12,552 bases of DNA from JAAZNV01 sp049297375 (GTDB lineage: Bacteria > Patescibacteriota > WWE3 > UBA101185 > UBA10185), in NCBI GenBank assembly GCA_049297375.1, contig JBAQUF010000035.1, positions 1 to 12,552 on the forward strand, read 5' to 3'. Each line of letters begins with the position of its first letter. The first letter of the stretch is position 1. A program made the position numbers and the translations under genes. Below the pieces are notes generated by a model. That model was not told the origin of the DNA, did no database searches, and saw only the letters and a program-made list of their open reading frames with translations. Positions 1 through 7,532 of this stretch are shown one piece after another.

Positions 1-1500
1 CGTAAAATTGTTCTTGGCACTGACACAGTGGTCATTCCGCTTGGTTATGACGCAGGCGGGAGGCTGATTTCGAGGGCGTCGGATACGTTCGCGTTTGATG
101 CTGACGGGAACCAGGTAACAGCCGTTGAAAATGGCGATGAAACCAGGTATTTCTGGAGTAATGATAATCGCCTGACCCGGACCGAAAAAGATATTGAGTG
201 CCCGAAACACGGGAAAAGGAAGTGCAAGAAGTGTCCGCAAATCTTCACCATTGCGGAAGCCTACGGATATGCACCAGAGTCTTGGAAGAGAATTACTCGA
301 AAAACCGGTGATGAAACCTTCGTCAGCCTGTTTGATGGCGATGATGAAAGCCATGAATACACACTGGAAACTTACAAAGAACGCGATCGCAAGGGCAAGT
401 GTGAAGAGAAAACCAAGCTCAAGCTGATTCGCGAATTCATCGGCGGACCTGGAACCGATGATCTCGTGTCAACGAAATACCATGGTCGCATGCTTGAACA
501 CCTAAAAGATGGACTTGGTTCAACGATAGCCCTTACAAACAGAAGCGGTAAAGCGGTCACCAAGATCGGATACGACGCATGGGGCAACATGAGATGGCCG
601 GATAAACCGGGCCATGGCGTGGCACCTTGCGGCGAAAAGGATCTGGATGATTATCTCGACAGGTTCGAAGGCGGACGCTCGTTCGAGAACGCCGGGTTTG
701 ATCCGTGGCATCTGGGACGACACCACAGCCGCGTGCTCGTGCCTTACTTGTACACTGGACGAAGATTTGATGCATTCTCGCAGCTATACGGAAACAGAAA
801 TAGAATGCTAAACCCGCGCGTAGGGCGGTTTATCTCAAAAGATCCGATCAGCTTTGACGGGGGTAATAATCTTTGGGGTTATGCTGGCAACAACCCGATC
901 ATCTACACTGATCCCTTTGGATTGAAGGTAATTTTTAAAGGAGGAGATTTCGCCCTTTATCAACAAGCCCGGAGCCTTCTGGAAGGCTCCAGCTTTGGGA
1001 AGTATTTAAAGCTTATGGATGATTTTAAATGGGATATCTGGGTAAACATTGACCCCAACTACGACTTCAGTATCGGCGGAATTAGGAGGGGTTCGTGGAC
1101 CCCATTTATTCAGAATGAGGATTTCATTAACGGCTTTTTGAAAGAGGAAAGTATTAGAGAAAGGAATTGCGGAAAAGAACTTGGTGAATGGACCAGCAGC
1201 ATGGGCGGTGTTTTAACAATCTTTCTTGGAAGCAGAGGAAAGCTTCCACCGCACTTTTCGGAATCAAATGCCGCCTTTGTAGCTCATGAACTATTGCACG
1301 AAGGTCTACATGCCCTCGACTTTCACGAATTTATTTTCTCTCACCATGCAATTTACCAGACGCAACATGGGCTCAGGCAGGAGTTGTTTAACTCCAACAA
1401 ACTTTACGACAACTCGCCTGGGAAGAAGGGCGTAAAGAAAGCTCCGCAATTATCTGATTTGGATCCTTTTCACTCCTTAGACCCAGTTCTCTCAAAGTAA
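1..1500 (+). CDS. Rhs/YD-repeat polymorphic toxin, C-terminal part with HExxH toxin tip (5' truncated by window)
   Basis: The frame is open from base 1, so the true start lies upstream; a GTG at 28 is only an internal codon. Residue numbers count from that GTG. YD-type repeats (GYDAGG, FDADGN, LGSTIALTNRSGKA, GYDAWGN) lead into the Rhs core ending GRFISKDPISF...NNPIIYTDPFGL. The DPFGL motif is at about residues 295-299, and in this family it marks the junction between the conserved shell and the variable toxin. The roughly 190-residue tip is AT-rich compared with the core, as expected for an exchanged cassette. It contains AHELLHEGLHALDFHE, with HExxH at H420-H424 and a further H428, which suggests a zinc metallopeptidase fold. 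I do not recognise the tip family. A Cys-rich insertion (CPKHGKRKCKKC) sits near residues 58-69 among the repeats. The next gene, 11 bp downstream, is the likely immunity partner. The Rhs assignment is firm; the protease activity is inferred. Confidence 0.9.
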   Translation, partial: RKIVLGTDTVVIPLGYDAGGRLISRASDTFAFDADGNQVTAVENGDETRYFWSNDNRLTRTEKDIECPKHGKRKCKKCPQIFTIAEAYGYAPESWKRITRKTGDETFVSLFDGDDESHEYTLETYKERDRKGKCEEKTKLKLIREFIGGPGTDDLVSTKYHGRMLEHLKDGLGSTIALTNRSGKAVTKIGYDAWGNMRWPDKPGHGVAPCGEKDLDDYLDRFEGGRSFENAGFDPWHLGRHHSRVLVPYLYTGRRFDAFSQLYGNRNRMLNPRVGRFISKDPISFDGGNNLWGYAGNNPIIYTDPFGLKVIFKGGDFALYQQARSLLEGSSFGKYLKLMDDFKWDIWVNIDPNYDFSIGGIRRGSWTPFIQNEDFINGFLKEESIRERNCGKELGEWTSSMGGVLTIFLGSRGKLPPHFSESNAAFVAHELLHEGLHALDFHEFIFSHHAIYQTQHGLRQELFNSNKLYDNSPGKKGVKKAPQLSDLDPFHSLDPVLSK

Positions 1501-1511
1501 ATTCTTCCCCC

Positions 1512-2051
1512 TTGAAAGCACCAACAAAGCACATTGCGGCAGTAGTATTGGTATTATTGAGCTGCCTGCAATTGTGCTTTGCTAAGGGGATTACCGAAAA
1601 GGATGTATTTCGAATAGCCACCCAAATTGAAGAGGCATTTCAAACCCTGCTAACAACCATTAGGCATGTGAGTGACAAAAACTACGATATCGAGAGAAAA
1701 GGGACGGCGCCCAGTAATTCTTCAAAAGAAATTCTCAATTCCATAGATGCTTGTTCAAAGGAAATTCAAGCGAGTTTGCACGAATTGAAAAGTCTGGCAA
1801 ATGGCCGCCTCGATTCATTGAAAACCACTTCATTAAAAAACACAGTCCGGGCAGGCGAAATTTATTTGACTTGCCTGAGACTGTACAGGGTCACTTTAAA
1901 AGGCATTGATGGCTCTTCAAAAAATGGAATCTTTAGCATTTTTAGGAAAAAGACTAAAGCTGAAGAGGACATTTTTAACCTAATTGGGAGAAAGATTGGC
2001 GAAGCTCAGGATTTGCTTTCCCCAGTCCTTTACCCTGCCTCGCCAAAGTGA
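1512..2051 (+). CDS. Small exported protein in the Rhs immunity position
   Basis: This 179-residue protein starts at TTG 1512, 11 bp after the Rhs stop. That start is preferred because it opens directly on a signal peptide: MKAPTKH, then a hydrophobic run (AAVVLVLLSCLQLCFA), with a likely cleavage after CFA. LLSC could alternatively be a weak lipobox. No strong ribosome binding site is visible, so translation may be coupled to the toxin gene. The mature part is helical-looking, Lys/Ser-rich and soluble, with two cysteines. I recognise no family. In Rhs loci the gene directly after the toxin tip is normally the cognate immunity protein, and this gene shares the AT-rich composition of the tip, so an immunity role is the best inference. 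Export would mean protection outside the cytoplasm. Confidence 0.75.
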   Translation: MKAPTKHIAAVVLVLLSCLQLCFAKGITEKDVFRIATQIEEAFQTLLTTIRHVSDKNYDIERKGTAPSNSSKEILNSIDACSKEIQASLHELKSLANGRLDSLKTTSLKNTVRAGEIYLTCLRLYRVTLKGIDGSSKNGIFSIFRKKTKAEEDIFNLIGRKIGEAQDLLSPVLYPASPK

Positions 2052-2053
2052 AG

Positions 2054-2480
2054 TGCGTTTTTCATGCAGGCTCGCTTCAGCGGGTCAGTCTTCGCTAGGC
2101 CGACCAGCCCCCGAGTAACCCCAAGCCAGCCCGCCGGTTCCGCTGCAACTTGTTCAGCGGACCCCGTGAGGGGCGAGGTTGAAGGGCGGCAGGCGGGGCG
2201 ATCTCCGCCCAAGAGACTCTTGGGCGGGAAGCGAACGGGCGCAAACGGCGTATCAAGTCGTGTCCAGGGATGGCACGACTTGGTGCGCCGTTTGCCTTCT
2301 CCCGGAGCGGTCGCCCCGCCGTCTTTGCCGCCCTTCAACCGAAGCCGGCGGGCGTTCGCCGAAGCCACCCAAAGCCTCAAAACCTTGTGCGTGGCTCAGG
2401 CCCGGGACCCCGCCGCGGGGACCCGACCAGGCCGCGCCACCGTTTATTCATTTGGTGTTTCCGGCTAAAATGAAAAACGC
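2054..2480. repeat. 11-bp inverted repeat enclosing element A
   Basis: GCGTTTTTCAT at 2054-2064 is the exact reverse complement of ATGAAAAACGC at 2470-2480. The two copies enclose the structured element A. The right copy overlaps the foot and T-run of the terminator hairpin at 2477-2509. It may be the outermost helix or the ends of an inserted unit; chance cannot be excluded for 11 bp. Confidence 0.4.
2097..2460 (+). ncRNA. Structured element A: nested multi-helix RNA-like sequence
   Basis: This non-coding GC-rich stretch folds into an ordered set of helices. P1 pairs CCCGCCGG (2130-2137) with CCGGCGGG (2345-2352). Inside it are a 6-bp hairpin (2140-2145/2155-2160), a CCCC-GTGA-GGGG hairpin with a GNRA-type loop (2162-2173), a long stem of 14 bp (2177-2190/2327-2340) plus 10 bp (2192-2201/2311-2320) with a lopsided internal loop, an 11-bp hairpin (2205-2215/2217-2227), and a 10+9-bp hairpin (2241-2250/2286-2295 and 2254-2262/2274-2282). 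A small stem at 2408-2420 follows on the 3' side. Element B at 7533-7870 on the minus strand has the same helices in the same order with compensatory base changes, which supports selection on structure. Element strand is inferred from the GTGA loop orientation. No RNA family is recognised, and transcription is not shown. Confidence 0.65.
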
Positions 2481-2509
2481 GCTGGACTGGGTTTTCCCAT
2501 CCTGCGCGT
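2477..2509 (-). terminator. Terminator hairpin, probably bidirectional, for the XRE gene
   Basis: ACGCGC (2477-2482) pairs with GCGCGT (2504-2509). The arms continue through GGACTGGG and CCCATCC, with one bulged base and an unpaired T on each side, around a TTTT loop. On the minus strand the stem is followed by five T residues, right for ending the XRE transcript, whose stop codon is at 2524. On the plus strand a T-rich run (about 2518-2525) follows after about nine bases, so it may also stop rightward transcription from element A. Confidence 0.7.
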
Positions 2510-2523
2510 CCCTGCTTATTTTT

Positions 2524-2871
2524 TTAGATGCCGATGACTTCCCGGAGTTTTTGCTTTGCAATGATTGAATCCATCACAAGCATCAAGGCATCCCGCTCCC
2601 GTTCCGGAAGGTGAGACACCATTTCAAATCGGCGTAAAAGCTCGGGTTCCAGCTTTTCCCCGGCAACGCCTTTCCCGTCATCGAAAACAAAAATATCGGT
2701 GCTTACCCCGAAAAAGGTTGCCATCTTACCCAAAACGGTAAGGGATGGGGTAGAAACCCCCTTTTCATATTTCTTCACCTGGCCGACGGAAATTCCCAGC
2801 TTTTCCGCTACTTGAGTCTGAAGAAATCCCTTTTCCTTCCGAAGTCTAACAAAGGTGTCTTTGAAGCTCAT
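2524..2871 (-). CDS. XRE-family (Cro/C1-type) transcriptional repressor
   Basis: This 115-residue protein has a helix-turn-helix at roughly residues 4-60 (FVRLRKEKGFLQTQVAEKLG, then ISVGQVKKYEKGVSTPSLT). The pattern is typical of Cro/C1 repressors with an E/KKG-type fourth helix. The C-terminal half is a helical, charged tail with no recognised ligand domain. The start at 2871 is chosen because GAGGAG lies 9 bases upstream of it and the HTH begins almost at once; the frame stays open further upstream but runs through the promoter region and into the primase gene. It is transcribed away from the primase gene. Its natural target is the 30-bp dyad at 2968-2997 over the primase promoter, which would make it the switch keeping the replication/integration genes silent. 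A terminator follows at 2477-2509. Confidence 0.9.
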   Translation of the reverse strand: MSFKDTFVRLRKEKGFLQTQVAEKLGISVGQVKKYEKGVSTPSLTVLGKMATFFGVSTDIFVFDDGKGVAGEKLEPELLRRFEMVSHLPERERDALMLVMDSIIAKQKLREVIGI

Positions 2872-2962
2872 AAGACAACGCTCCTCGATTGCTCTTTCCT
2901 TTGAAACTATCACAAAGGCGGCTTGCTTGCGCTGTCTTGGGTGGGCGTTTAAAGTATTCATA

Positions 2963-2997
2963 TTGACACCCGAAGTATACCATGATATCCTTCGGGT
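2963..2997 (+). promoter_or_regulatory. Primase-operon promoter with overlapping operator dyad
   Basis: A perfect -35 box TTGACA (2963-2968) is followed by a 17-bp spacer and a -10-like TATCCT (2986-2991, 4 of 6 matches to consensus). An inverted repeat, ACCCGAAG (2968-2975) and CTTCGGGT (2990-2997), spans the core promoter, centred at 2982/2983. A bound dimer would block RNA polymerase. The adjacent divergent XRE gene is the obvious binder. The rest of the 2872-3041 intergenic region shows only ribosome binding sites: GAGGAG for the XRE gene and TGGAGG about 10 bases before the ATG at 3042. Confidence 0.7.
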
Positions 2998-3041
2998 CAT
3001 CAAGTTTATCCTTGAAAGATTTTTTTGGAGGTTCCCGAAAA

Positions 3042-6000
3042 ATGGCACTTCCCCGCATTGCTCCCGATGAATTAGAGCGGCTAAAGGCGGAAATTCCCAT
3101 TCAGCGCCTGGCTGAGGCACGAGGAATCAAGCTGAAGCCCCAGGGAAAAGATCTGGTAGGGCTTTGTCCCTTCCATGAAGACCACAACCCCAGCCTTATT
3201 ATCACGCCCTCCATAAACATTTGGCATTGCATGGGGGAATGCAACATGGGCGGCTCGGTTATTGATTGGGTGATGAAAGCGGAGGGTGTGAGCTTCCGGC
3301 ATGCCGTGGAAATCCTGCGGGAAGGCGTGGTACCGCAAGGGTCATTTTCAGAAAAGCTTACGAAAAAGGCCACCGTTCCAAAGCTTCCCCCGCCGGTCGA
3401 TTTCAGCGCCGATGAGCAACAACTCTTTCATCAGGTCATTGATTACTACCACCGAACCTTGAAGCAAACCCCGGAAGGGCTGGCCTATCTGGAATCGCGG
3501 GGCTTGAAAAATTCCCAAATGATCGACCATTTCAGGATAGGGTATTCCAATCGCACGCTTGGCTTGCGGCTTCCGGACAAAAACCGGCAAGCGGGCGCGG
3601 CGATCCGCGAGAAACTTTCAAAAATGGGACTCATGCGAGAAAGCGGCCACGAATTCTTTCGGGGCTCCGTCGTGTTTCCCATCTTCGATGAATACAACAA
3701 CGTCACCGAAATATACGGCCGGAAAACTTGCACCAATCGCGACCCGAGGCTTCAATATCATTCATATCTTCCAGGTCCCCACAAAGGAATTTTCAATATC
3801 CAAGGCTTTCAAAGCGCAAAAGAAATCATCCTCTGTGAGGCCATCATCGACGCTTTAACCTTCTGGTGCGCGGGTTTCCGCAATGTCACAGCTTCCTATG
3901 GCGTGAACGGCTTCACGCCGGACCACCTGGACGCTTTCAAGAAATACGGAATAGAGCGGGTATACATCGCCTACGACCGCGACAAAGCCGGGGAAAAAGC
4001 CGCGAAAGAACTTTCCGAAAAACTGGTGCCGGAAGGCTTCGAAGTCTTTCAGATCCTCTTTCCCCGCGACATGGACGCGAACGAATACGCCCAGAAGGTG
4101 ACCCCGGCGGAAAAATCCCTTGATCTTGCCATTCGTAACGCTGTTTGGATCGGTAAAGGAAACCGGAAAATGGTACAAGTTTCCGGAACACCGGAAGCGG
4201 GATGCCGCCCCGAAGAACCAAAAGCGGCAACTAAATGGGGAAATCTCTCTGAGGAAATTCCAGGCCCGGAAACCCTTTCCCAAGCCTCGAGCCGGGAAGA
4301 AAAGCCTTCCGCGGAGCCACGAAGGCAGGAAGCGCTTTCCCAGCCTACGCAAGAGCAAGAGGAGATTTTCCCCTTAGATGCCAAAAAGACAATCGTGGAA
4401 CCACCAACGCCGGAACCGGCGCGGACTGCGCCGGTAACCCGGCCCACGGTTCCAGAGCCCGTCATCGAAATTAAAGCTGAAGAAATCATCATCACGATTG
4501 AGTCGCGCCGGTGGCGGGTTCGCGGACTGTCAAAGAACATGAGTTATGAGTCAATCAAGGTCAATCTCATGGTTTCAAAAGGCGATTCCTATTACGTCGA
4601 TACCATTGACCTGTATTCCGCTAGATCCCGCCTGAGTTTTGTAAAACAGGCTGCTGAAGATTTAAGAGTTAAAGAGGATGTCATCAAGAGTGACCTTGGA
4701 AAGGTGCTTCAAAAGCTCGAAGAGATCCAAGAGAAACAAATCAAGGAAGCCCTTGCCCCAAAAGATACGGCAGTAGTCTTGAGCGACCAGGAACGAGCCG
4801 AAGCCCTGGAATTGCTTCAGGATCCCCATCTTTTAACCCGCATTCTGAGCGACTTTGAAAAATGCGGTAGCGTTGGAGAAGAAACAAACAAGCTTGTTTG
4901 CTATCTTTCCGCCGTTTCCCGAAAATTGGAAAACCCGCTCGCCGTGATTATTCAATCATCATCGGCAGCCGGGAAAACTTCTCTTATGGAAGCGGTTCTT
5001 GCATTCCTGCCGGAAGAGGAACGGGTGAAGTATTCCGCGATGACCGGTCAATCTCTCTTTTACATGGGGGAAACCAGCCTTAAAAACAAAATATTGGCCA
5101 TCGTCGAAGAGGAAGGCGCGGAACGCGCTTCTTATGCGATTAAGCTTTTGCAAAGCGAAGGGGAATTAACCATAGCTTCGACCGGGAAAGACCCATCTAC
5201 CGGAAAACTCGTTACTCATGAGTATCACGTCGAAGGCCCGGTAATGATCTTCGTTACCACCACTAAAATCGACATCGATTTAGAGCTGCAAAACCGCTGT
5301 ATCGTTATAACCGTGAATGAAGGCCGCGAGCAAACCCGCGCCATTCACAAACTACAGCGGGAAATGGAAACGCTGGAAGGATTAACCAGGCTTCGAGGTC
5401 GAAGCCCTCTTTACAAACTTCATCGGAATGCCCAAAGGCTTATACGCCCTCTTTTAGTGGCCAATCCTTACGCTCGGGAATTGACCTTCCTCGATGACAC
5501 CACGCGAACCAGACGCGACCACAAGAAATATCTGACCCTCATTCGGGCTATCACTCTGCTTCGTCAATACCAACGGCCCATGAAAAATACGACCGTTAAC
5601 GGCTATTCGGAATCCTTTATAGAAGTGACTTTCGATGATATCGAATTGGCAAACAAGCTTGCCAACGAGGTTTTAGGCCGGACTCTCGATGAACTTCTGC
5701 CCCAGACCAGGAAATTTATAGATATTCTCAACCAAATGGTCAAAACCCGCTGTGAGGAAATGGGAATCGAACAGGAAGATTTTCGCTTTCATCGCCGGGA
5801 AATCTGCGACTTTTCCGGCTGGTGCCTGTCACAAGTGCGGGTTCACCTGGAAAGATTGGTAGATATGGAATACGTGCTTGTTCACAGGGGCCTTCGGGGT
5901 CAATGTTTCGTCTACGAGCTTCTTTACAACGGAGAAGGAAAAGACGGAAAACCTTTTGTACTCGGTCTTATCAACCTTGAAAAGCTCAAGGAAAAAACCA

Positions 6001-6305
6001 ACAGCTGCAACTACGTTCCAAAGGTGGCGGACTTTTCGCCGGGGGTGGCGGAGTCAAACGAGGAGTTATCGGGGCCAAAACGGCCCCAAAACGGGGGTGA
6101 AACGGGGGGATGGCGGACCCCGGAAAGCACACTTTTACCGGTGGCTGGTGCGGGTCTCCCGGGTGACGATTCAAAAAACGCCGAAAATTCACGTATACGG
6201 CAGGGGATTCAACATGCGCCTACGAATTCCCAACATAACCCCAAATTCAAACCAGTGAAGGACAAGGGAAACGGTTCTGAAAGCCTGTTTCACGAGGTAT
6301 CCTGA
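3042..6305 (+). CDS. Large DnaG-like primase fused to a P-loop ATPase (CHC2 zinc finger, Toprim, ATPase, winged helix)
   Basis: This 1087-residue protein starts at ATG 3042, which has TGGAGG about 10 bases upstream; an earlier ATG at 2982 lies inside the promoter. A CHC2-type zinc finger has ligands C42, H45, C63 and C67; the last pair is one residue wider apart than usual in DnaG. A Toprim domain has E266 (LCEAIIDAL) and D312/D314 (YDRDKAG), the metal-binding set for primer synthesis. After a Pro/Glu-rich linker (about 400-490) comes an ATPase domain with Walker A SSSAAGKTS (K645) and Walker B ILAIVEEE (about 684-691). A winged-helix-like end follows (about 900-970). It probably primes and unwinds DNA to start replication of the element. 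Its stop overlaps the integrase start by one base (TGATG). Helicase activity is inferred. Confidence 0.9.
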   Translation: MALPRIAPDELERLKAEIPIQRLAEARGIKLKPQGKDLVGLCPFHEDHNPSLIITPSINIWHCMGECNMGGSVIDWVMKAEGVSFRHAVEILREGVVPQGSFSEKLTKKATVPKLPPPVDFSADEQQLFHQVIDYYHRTLKQTPEGLAYLESRGLKNSQMIDHFRIGYSNRTLGLRLPDKNRQAGAAIREKLSKMGLMRESGHEFFRGSVVFPIFDEYNNVTEIYGRKTCTNRDPRLQYHSYLPGPHKGIFNIQGFQSAKEIILCEAIIDALTFWCAGFRNVTASYGVNGFTPDHLDAFKKYGIERVYIAYDRDKAGEKAAKELSEKLVPEGFEVFQILFPRDMDANEYAQKVTPAEKSLDLAIRNAVWIGKGNRKMVQVSGTPEAGCRPEEPKAATKWGNLSEEIPGPETLSQASSREEKPSAEPRRQEALSQPTQEQEEIFPLDAKKTIVEPPTPEPARTAPVTRPTVPEPVIEIKAEEIIITIESRRWRVRGLSKNMSYESIKVNLMVSKGDSYYVDTIDLYSARSRLSFVKQAAEDLRVKEDVIKSDLGKVLQKLEEIQEKQIKEALAPKDTAVVLSDQERAEALELLQDPHLLTRILSDFEKCGSVGEETNKLVCYLSAVSRKLENPLAVIIQSSSAAGKTSLMEAVLAFLPEEERVKYSAMTGQSLFYMGETSLKNKILAIVEEEGAERASYAIKLLQSEGELTIASTGKDPSTGKLVTHEYHVEGPVMIFVTTTKIDIDLELQNRCIVITVNEGREQTRAIHKLQREMETLEGLTRLRGRSPLYKLHRNAQRLIRPLLVANPYARELTFLDDTTRTRRDHKKYLTLIRAITLLRQYQRPMKNTTVNGYSESFIEVTFDDIELANKLANEVLGRTLDELLPQTRKFIDILNQMVKTRCEEMGIEQEDFRFHRREICDFSGWCLSQVRVHLERLVDMEYVLVHRGLRGQCFVYELLYNGEGKDGKPFVLGLINLEKLKEKTNSCNYVPKVADFSPGVAESNEELSGPKRPQNGGETGGWRTPESTLLPVAGAGLPGDDSKNAENSRIRQGIQHAPTNSQHNPKFKPVKDKGNGSESLFHEVS

Positions 6306-7531
6306 TGGGCCGCCGGGGGAAATTCAAACCCAAGCCTACGATTCCCGGCGCGGACGATCCGCGCGGAATGGGCTTTCTCATCCCGCAATTCATCGAATGG
6401 TCACGGGTGAAAGGTTACGCCGAAGCGACCCTTGAAGGCCGGGAAAAATACCTTCGGTTTTTCGCGGTCTGGCTCGATACAAGGGGAATCACCCGACCGC
6501 AGGAAGTGACCCGACCCATGCTGGAGCGGTTCCAGCGGTATGTTTTTCATTACCGAAAACAGGACGGTAAGCCGCTGGCCCTCAACAGCCAATTAGCCCA
6601 TATTCTGCCGGTCATCGCCTTTTATCGGTGGCTGACCAAAAGCAACTACATTCTGGCGAACCCCGCCGCCGATCTGGAAGTGCCCAGGAAAATCAAGTCG
6701 CTTCCCCGGCAGGTGCTGACCGCTCAGGAAATGGAAAAGGTTTTTCAGCAGTTCAATATCAACGATTCGCTGGGTCTTCGAGACCGGGCCATCTTCGAGG
6801 TGTTCTATTCAAGCGGCATTCGGCGGGGGGAATTGTCGAGGCTGAAAATATTCGACGTGGACGCCGATCGGGGCGTGCTGTTCCTCAAGGAAACCAAGGG
6901 CTGGAAGGATCGTATGGTACCGGTCGGTGAGCGGGCTTTAGCCTGGCTGGAAAAATACCTTCGGGAAGTGCGGCCTTCCCTGGCAGTGCCGCCAGACGAT
7001 GGAACCCTGTTTTTATCAAACGACGGTCACCCCCTCACCCCGGACACCCTCACGGACATGGGCGCGGCCTACGTCGGGGCGGCGAACCTCGGGAAAAGCG
7101 GTTCCTGCCACATATTTAGACATACCATGGCGACGCTGATGCTGGAAGGCGGGGCGGATATTCGTTACATTCAGCAGATGTTAGGCCATGAAAACCTGAA
7201 CACGACGGAAATTTACACACGGGTTTCCATTCGGGGATTACAGGAGGTTTTCAAGAAAACCCATCCTGGAGCGAATCTTAGGCGCAATCCGGAACGTTTG
7301 AAAGAGCTGGAAGCGGAGGAAAACAGCATAGAGGAAAGAGAAGCGGCACTTTCCGATTTAGTCGCCGAAGGAGAAACGGAAAACCCGGAACCACCAACAA
7401 CCAAGGCAGCTAAAAAGAAACGAATGTTAATCAAAAGGCTTCTGGGAAACCGTCTGAAGCTGCTTCCGGGGGAAAAGGTGAGGACGCATAAGACCACCGG
7501 AAAAAGGAAAAAGAAGCAAAAGAAAACATAA
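6305..7531 (+). CDS. Tyrosine recombinase / integrase (XerC/D-like) with basic C-terminal tail
   Basis: This 408-residue protein has an N-terminal SAM-like core-binding domain (about 25-115) and a catalytic domain (about 135-315). All the active-site residues are visible: R173 (SSGIRRGEL), K198 (ETKGWKDR), H269 and R272 (HIFRHTMATL), H295 (MLGHEN) and the nucleophile Y304 (TEIYTRV). It is therefore expected to be active in strand exchange. About 90 extra residues follow the usual end: an acidic stretch, then a strongly basic tail (KKKRMLIKRLLGNR and GKRKKKQKK) probably contacting DNA. GAGG at 6294-6297 gives a good ribosome binding site, and the start overlaps the primase stop, so the two are translationally coupled. 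It sits at the edge of the module, where an attachment site is expected, and its 3' end abuts element B. Confidence 0.93.
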   Translation: MGRRGKFKPKPTIPGADDPRGMGFLIPQFIEWSRVKGYAEATLEGREKYLRFFAVWLDTRGITRPQEVTRPMLERFQRYVFHYRKQDGKPLALNSQLAHILPVIAFYRWLTKSNYILANPAADLEVPRKIKSLPRQVLTAQEMEKVFQQFNINDSLGLRDRAIFEVFYSSGIRRGELSRLKIFDVDADRGVLFLKETKGWKDRMVPVGERALAWLEKYLREVRPSLAVPPDDGTLFLSNDGHPLTPDTLTDMGAAYVGAANLGKSGSCHIFRHTMATLMLEGGADIRYIQQMLGHENLNTTEIYTRVSIRGLQEVFKKTHPGANLRRNPERLKELEAEENSIEEREAALSDLVAEGETENPEPPTTKAAKKKRMLIKRLLGNRLKLLPGEKVRTHKTTGKRKKKQKKT

Positions 7532-7532
7532 G

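Larger units (their letters stand above)
2524..7531. mobile_element. Putative integrated element: repressor, primase-helicase, tyrosine recombinase
   Basis: Three genes form a self-contained module: an XRE repressor on the minus strand, then a divergent promoter/operator driving a CHC2-Toprim-ATPase replication protein and a coupled tyrosine recombinase. This combination is what an integrating replicon or satellite-like element needs: control, replication initiation and integration. It lies between two toxin cassettes and is flanked by inverted structured elements A and B. I could not identify direct-repeat attachment sites, and no capsid, mobilisation or relaxase gene is present. The boundaries given are simply the outer ends of the genes. 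Confidence 0.55.

Noticed and set aside
2140..2172. Possible direct repeat (att site) between about 2140-2172 and 7801-7833
   Set aside because: The direct match arises because the hairpin there is nearly palindromic; the inverted alignment of A and B is far longer and better.
2130..2352. Element A/B as an IscB-associated (HEARO/omega) RNA, group II intron domain or RNase P RNA
   Set aside because: No IscB/TnpB-type or reverse-transcriptase gene is nearby, and I could not match the conserved core motifs of those RNAs. A covariance search would settle it.
2064..2568. Several overlapping open frames on both strands across element A
   Set aside because: They are GC-driven frames with Arg/Pro/Gly-rich products. 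The nested perfect stems and the covarying copy B explain the sequence better than coding.
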